Below, piece by piece: positions 60,180-64,000 of a DNA stretch of 64,000 bases (within the stretch, counting starts at the first letter, position 1; the number at the start of each line of letters is the position of its first letter). Source of the stretch: Intestinibacillus massiliensis (GTDB lineage Bacteria; Bacillota; Clostridia; Oscillospirales; Butyricicoccaceae); the NCBI GenBank assembly GCA_029267335.1, contig JAJUJC010000001.1:620001-684000 (forward strand), in the 5' to 3' direction. Made by a program: the position numbers and the translations under genes. The notes below the pieces were generated by a model, which was not told where the DNA came from, did no database searches, and saw only the letters and a program-made list of their open reading frames with translations.

Positions 60180-61970
60180 TTAACGATAAAGCGGACCGTA
60201 CTGCTTGCATGCAGCGTAGTCAGCCGCCTGCTTGTCTTCCGTGCCGAAAGCAGCCCATGCATGCGGGCGATAGACCTGTTCCTCCGGTACATTGTGCATC
60301 GTGATCGGGATGCGCAGCATCGAAGCGGTCGTAATGAGATCCGCACCGACGTGACCGTATACCGTGACACCGTGGTTTGCGCCCCAGTTCGCCATGACGC
60401 TGTAGACGTCGGTGAACGCGCCGTGACCGGTCAGACGCGGGCAGAACCAAGTGGTCGGCCAGGTGCGGTCGGTACGCTTGTCGATCGTGCTGTGGATGTC
60501 GTCCGGCAGGTTTGCCGTCCAACCCTCTGCAAGCTGCAGCACGGGGCCGATGCCGTCGATGATGTTGAAGCGCAGCATCGTGACAGGCATCTCCGCCTGG
60601 CAGCGGAAGTGGCTCGAGAAGCCGCCGCCGCGGAAGTATTCGTAGTTTGCACGGCACCAGTCGGTGGCGTCGACGCACGCCTGACGGTCGGCATCGGTCA
60701 TCTCCCAGAACGGCTTCATGCAGCCCTCGCCCTGCTCGTTCTTGCTCGCGCCGCTGCCGTCAAGTGCGGTAGCACCCGAGTTGATAAGGTGGATAAAGCC
60801 GTTTTCCGCCACGCCCGTGGGCTTGTAACCGGTGACGCGCTCGCACGCCTCGGGACTCCAGTAGGTGCGTACATCGTGGAAGCAGGGTGCGCTGCCCGTG
60901 ACGAGCGTGCCAAGCAGCATTGCGATGCCGTTGCAGGTATCGTTCTCGGTCGCGAATGCGGTCGGCGCCTTTGCACCGTTCCAGTCAAAGGTGGACGCGA
61001 GGATGGCTTCGGTAAAGTCCGCGTTCGGCAGCCAGTCGGTCCACTGACGCTGTCCCTGGAAGCCGCCTGCGATCGCATTACGCCCGAGTGCTTCCTCGTG
61101 CCAGCCCAGCTCTGCAAGGCGCGGATTTCCGTACAGGATGTCGCGCATGACAAGAGTCATTTTGACGATGAACTCCCAATCCTGCTCAGGCGGGATGTGC
61201 TTGGATTTGGTGATGATCTCGGGCAACTCCTTGCCTGCGTTGCAGTCAAAGCCCTCGCGGCAGTTGGTCTTGACCCACGCCAGAGCCTTTTCATACTCTG
61301 CGGGATCGTAAATGCCGAGCGTTGTGCGGCGCAGGATTTCGACCTCGTCGACCCACTCCGCGCGCAGTCCAAGATACTGCTGCAGTACCTGTGCATCGCA
61401 GTAGCTGCCCGCAATGCCCATGGAGACTGCGCCGATGTTGACAAATGCCTTATTGCGCATCCAGCCGATCGCGACCGCGCCGCGTGCAAAGCGCACGATC
61501 TTTTCGCGCACGTCGTCCGGAATCGAGGTGTCGTTTGCTTCCTGTACGTCATGGCCGTAGATCGCAAACGCGGGCAGACCGCGCTGTGCGTGCGCTGCGA
61601 GCACCGCCGCCAGATACACCGCGCCGGGACGCTCGGTGCCGTTGAAGCCCCAGACCGCCTTGATGGTCTTGGGGTCCATGTCGAAGGTCTCCGTGCCGTA
61701 GCACCAACAGGGCGTGACGGACAGCGTCGCGACGACATTCTCTGTGGAGAACTGCTCTGCGACCAGTGCCGCTTCCGCGCCGCCGCCGATCGTCGTGCAG
61801 CCGATGACGCACTGCACGGGCGTACCGTCCGGATATTTGAGGGTTTCGCAAATCAGGGCTGCGGCACTGTGCGCCATCGCCATGGTCTGGTCTTCAAGAT
61901 TTTCACGCACGCCGCCCCAGCGACCATCGATGACGGGTCGGATACCGATTTTCGGGTACATCATAGTCAT
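60180..61970 (-). CDS. fucI: L-fucose isomerase
   Basis: Converts L-fucose to L-fuculose (and D-arabinose to D-ribulose). 596 residues, normal for the family. Landmarks: KIGIRPVIDGRWGGVREN, GCTTIGGGAEAALVAEQFS, NNGTER-like WGFNGTERPGAVYLAA, DILYGNPRLAELGWHEEALG, ATENDTCNGIAMLLG (metal Glu region), and WFCPRLTGHGAFTDVYSVMA. Last gene of the minus-strand fucU-kinase-fucI operon, 33 bases after the kinase. There is no rhamnose isomerase in the window. Confidence 0.95.
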   Translation of the reverse strand: MTMMYPKIGIRPVIDGRWGGVRENLEDQTMAMAHSAAALICETLKYPDGTPVQCVIGCTTIGGGAEAALVAEQFSTENVVATLSVTPCWCYGTETFDMDPKTIKAVWGFNGTERPGAVYLAAVLAAHAQRGLPAFAIYGHDVQEANDTSIPDDVREKIVRFARGAVAIGWMRNKAFVNIGAVSMGIAGSYCDAQVLQQYLGLRAEWVDEVEILRRTTLGIYDPAEYEKALAWVKTNCREGFDCNAGKELPEIITKSKHIPPEQDWEFIVKMTLVMRDILYGNPRLAELGWHEEALGRNAIAGGFQGQRQWTDWLPNADFTEAILASTFDWNGAKAPTAFATENDTCNGIAMLLGTLVTGSAPCFHDVRTYWSPEACERVTGYKPTGVAENGFIHLINSGATALDGSGASKNEQGEGCMKPFWEMTDADRQACVDATDWCRANYEYFRGGGFSSHFRCQAEMPVTMLRFNIIDGIGPVLQLAEGWTANLPDDIHSTIDKRTDRTWPTTWFCPRLTGHGAFTDVYSVMANWGANHGVTVYGHVGADLITTASMLRIPITMHNVPEEQVYRPHAWAAFGTEDKQAADYAACKQYGPLYR

Positions 61971-62003
61971 TCTCTCCTTTGTATTGTTGATTTTATCGAA
62001 AAT

Positions 62004-63431
62004 TCACAGCAATGTCTGATAAAATGCATACGCGCGATCCCATTCTTCGATGTGCGCGGGCTGATAGGTCTTGACCGCTTCGGTGCGTTCGATGAGCGCA
62101 CGTCCCGCGCCAATATCCGGCAGCGCGCCGAGTGCGACAAGCTGTATCACGATGTTGCCGAGCGCGGTTGCTTCGACCGGACCCGCGACCACCGGAATGC
62201 CGCAGCAATCCGCAGTCATATGGCACAGCAGCGAAGCCTGTGCCCCGCCGCCAACGATGTGCAGCGCGGAAAATTGCTTTCCGGTCATTTCGCGCAGCTG
62301 CTCAAGCGCGTAGCGGTACTTGAGCGCGAGGCTTTCGTAAATGCAGCGGCTGATCTCCCCGACCGTCTGTGGCTCATACTGTCCCGTGCGGCGGCAATAT
62401 GCCTGTACGCGCGCAGGCATGTCGCCGGTCGGGGTAAATTCCGCAGCGTCGGGGTCAATGAAGCAGCGTAGCGCGGGGGCTTCTTCTGCCTGTGCGGCGA
62501 TCTCCCCGAAGGAGTACATCAGACCGTGACGCTGCCACACGCGGCGGCTTTCCTGAATCAGCCACAGACCGATGATGTTTTTTAAGTAGTTGACCTTGCC
62601 GTTTGCGCCAAGCTCATTGGACAGATTGCGCGCGCAGCTGCGCTCGGTCAGGATGGGTGCGTCAAGCTCCGTACCGAGCAAGCTCCAGGTGCCGCAGGAC
62701 AGGAACGCAACGTCGTCCGACTGGGTCGGTACGGCAGCGACGGCACACTGGGTGTCATGTCCCGCGACGGCAATGATCTTTGCGCCGTTTGCAAGCGTTC
62801 CGGTCACAGTGCCGCTCGGCACGGTGGGACGCAGGATGTGCGTGGGAAGTTGCAAACGATCGAGCAGCGCAGTGTGCCACTCACCGGTGTGCGGATCGAG
62901 CATCTGGCTGGTCGAGGCAATGCTGCGTTCGCAGACTGCTTCGCCGCCAAGCATGTAGCTGAACAAATCGGGCATGAACAGCAGCGTGTGCGCACGCTCG
63001 AGCAGATCACGCTGCTTTTCGCGCATCGCCATGAGCTGAAACAGCGTGTTGATTGCCATGACCTGATTGCCGGTCTGTGCATAAAGCTCCTGCACCGCAA
63101 GCGTTTCGCGCACACGGGCAAGCATGCCCTCCGTGCGTGTATCGCGATAGTGCACCGGGCTTTGCAGCAGCATGCCCTGACGGTCGAGCAGACCGAAATC
63201 CACGCCCCATGTGTCAAAACCGATGCTGTCGAACTGCCCTGCTTTGGAAATTCCGGTTTTGACCTCGGCAATCAGTGTTTCAAAATCCCAGAACAGCGTG
63301 CCGTCACGCTCAACCGGGATATTTTCAAAGCGGTAGACCTCCTTGTAGGAAAGGTCGTCGCCTGTGTAGGTCGCAAGGATCGCGCGTCCGCTCGACGCGC
63401 CGAAATCAAACGCTAAGACACGCGTATTCAT
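62004..63431 (-). CDS. FGGY carbohydrate kinase, rhamnulokinase-like, probable L-fuculokinase
   Basis: 475 residues. The N-terminus FDFGASSGRAILATY and GFDTWGVDFGLLDRQG match the RhaB/FucK group; ATP-site motifs include GHDTQCAVAAVP and LSCGTWSLLGTE, and the C-terminal HIVGGGAQASLLCHMTAD. By sequence pattern it looks more like rhamnulokinase than E. coli FucK, yet it sits between fucU and fucI. It may phosphorylate both L-fuculose and L-rhamnulose. It overlaps fucU by 4 bases. Confidence 0.88.
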   Translation of the reverse strand: MNTRVLAFDFGASSGRAILATYTGDDLSYKEVYRFENIPVERDGTLFWDFETLIAEVKTGISKAGQFDSIGFDTWGVDFGLLDRQGMLLQSPVHYRDTRTEGMLARVRETLAVQELYAQTGNQVMAINTLFQLMAMREKQRDLLERAHTLLFMPDLFSYMLGGEAVCERSIASTSQMLDPHTGEWHTALLDRLQLPTHILRPTVPSGTVTGTLANGAKIIAVAGHDTQCAVAAVPTQSDDVAFLSCGTWSLLGTELDAPILTERSCARNLSNELGANGKVNYLKNIIGLWLIQESRRVWQRHGLMYSFGEIAAQAEEAPALRCFIDPDAAEFTPTGDMPARVQAYCRRTGQYEPQTVGEISRCIYESLALKYRYALEQLREMTGKQFSALHIVGGGAQASLLCHMTADCCGIPVVAGPVEATALGNIVIQLVALGALPDIGAGRALIERTEAVKTYQPAHIEEWDRAYAFYQTLL

Positions 63432-63862
63432 TGCACCACGCCCTTCTTGAGCAGGATGTTCGCATAGATCGCGGTTTCGCCCGTCGCAATGATCGCATAC
63501 GCCTTTTTCGCACGCTCATAGAACGCGAAACGCTCGATCATCTCAATGTCACAGTGTTCGGGTTCGTGCTTGTGCAGCAGCGCGCTGTACTCGTGCCAGA
63601 TCGCCGGCACGACCGGATCGCCGGGCACGACCTCCATCAGCCCGACCGGCTTTGCGCTGTACTGATCGAGCGGAAGCAGCGTCAGGATCGCGTCGAGCAG
63701 CTCGGGAACACCGTGCCCGTCCGCCCGCAGCACAATGGCATCGCGGCCGACACTTTCGGCGGGAAAGTTACCATCACCGATGATGAGTTCGTCGCCATGC
63801 CCCATTTCCATGAGGACTTTGAGAAGCGCGGGGGAAAGGATGGACGGAATCTGTTTCAGCAT
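63428..63862 (-). CDS. fucU: L-fucose mutarotase (FucU/RbsD family)
   Basis: Interconverts alpha and beta anomers of fucose so that the isomerase is supplied. 144 residues from the ATG at 63862 (MLKQIPSILSPALLKVLMEM) behind AAAGGAG; the open frame upstream crosses the promoter region. Family motifs: MGHGDELIIGDGNFPAES, LRADGHGVPELLDAIL, and YERAKKAYAIIATGE. First gene of the fucU-kinase-fucI operon. Confidence 0.93.
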   Translation of the reverse strand: MLKQIPSILSPALLKVLMEMGHGDELIIGDGNFPAESVGRDAIVLRADGHGVPELLDAILTLLPLDQYSAKPVGLMEVVPGDPVVPAIWHEYSALLHKHEPEHCDIEMIERFAFYERAKKAYAIIATGETAIYANILLKKGVVQ

Positions 63863-63908
63863 AGCGCACACTCCTTTATCACACAAATCTTTGCTTGTTC
63901 TTTCTTTG

Positions 63909-63947
63909 ATTATACCGTTGCACAGTGCATTGCGCTTGTGGTATAAT
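63909..63947. promoter_or_regulatory. Overlapping divergent promoters at the right end
   Basis: Plus strand: TTGCAC (63918-63923), 18-bp spacer, TATAAT (63942-63947), leading to the partial gene at 63985. Minus strand: TATAAT (63909-63914), with no good -35, leading to fucU. The two share the same 39 bases, so one bound regulator could switch both. Confidence 0.55.
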
Positions 63948-63984
63948 CGTAAAAAGTGGTACAATATTCACTTTTGGAGGGCAC

Positions 63985-64000
63985 ATGAACTACCTTGCTT
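63985..64000 (+). CDS. Start of a divergent gene, cut by the right window edge
   Basis: ATG at 63985 with TTGGAGGG 5 bases upstream and a promoter in front; only MNYLA can be read. Position, divergent from the fucU operon, would suit a regulator of the fucose genes, but five residues are not enough to identify it. Confidence 0.5.

Noticed and set aside
60135-62471. A 778-codon open frame on the plus strand
   Set aside because: It is antisense to fucI and the sugar kinase, both clearly coding. Long antisense frames are expected in this GC-rich sequence.
1-64000. Mobile elements, prophage, CRISPR arrays, tRNA or rRNA genes
   Set aside because: No transposase, integrase, phage or Cas genes, no regularly spaced repeats and no RNA gene other than the SRP RNA were seen; the fucose island has no repeat or tRNA borders indicating recent insertion.

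Overview
The window comes from a GC-rich Firmicute, most likely a gut Clostridium of the Oscillospirales type. The evidence is a large Firmicute-type SRP RNA with an Alu domain upstream of dnaX, a ribosomal protein L27 with a cleavable leader next to its protease Prp, the ylxM-ffh-rpsP-khpA-rimM-trmD block, and sigma-A-like promoters in the AT-richer gaps between very GC-rich genes. The genus is an inference. I saw no rRNA, tRNA, insertion sequence, prophage or CRISPR.

Left part (1-14.3 kb): recR (cut by the left edge), ybaB and dnaX behind the SRP RNA gene; a class A penicillin-binding protein; a BofC-like small protein; a stalk-domain secreted protein; a PdaA-type deacetylase; DAHP synthase; methylglyoxal synthase; a peptidoglycan amidase; and an OmpR-type two-component system. 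Most convergent pairs are separated by bidirectional terminators.

Middle (14.4-39 kb): a complete arginine cluster on the minus strand (argG-argH-argC-argJ-argB-argD-argF) with candidate ARG boxes; pncB; a small export protein; a HAD phosphatase; a PadR regulator with a short membrane partner; rplU-prp-rpmA and obgE; a YitT protein; yfmF-yfmH-lgt-folD; ylxM-ffh-rpsP-khpA; rimM-trmD; and a PfkB sugar kinase.

Right part (39-64 kb): one accessory island for deoxyhexose (L-fucose, perhaps L-rhamnose) use. A membrane-anchored sugar-binding protein, a YesM-type kinase and a YesN/AraC-type regulator lie divergent from a ribose-type ABC importer. Then come a B12-independent glycyl-radical propanediol dehydratase and its activase. 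The next operon encodes fuculose-phosphate aldolase, CoA-acylating aldehyde dehydrogenase, alcohol dehydrogenase, four BMC-H proteins, PduL, BMC-P, PduS, BMC-T and a DeoR regulator. A minus-strand operon at the end encodes the mutarotase (FucU), a FGGY kinase and L-fucose isomerase.

Together these genes describe fucose import, isomerisation, phosphorylation, cleavage to lactaldehyde plus DHAP, and lactaldehyde-derived 1,2-propanediol conversion to propanol and propionyl-phosphate inside a microcompartment. Compartments of this aldolase-plus-glycyl-radical class are known, for example in Clostridium phytofermentans. The less ordinary details here are a Cys/His cluster before the aldolase targeting tail, a BMC-H gene with a second in-frame start giving a proline-rich extension, an intrinsic terminator inside the shell operon, a matching dyad-promoter pair, and a 31-bp-spaced direct repeat in front of the importer.
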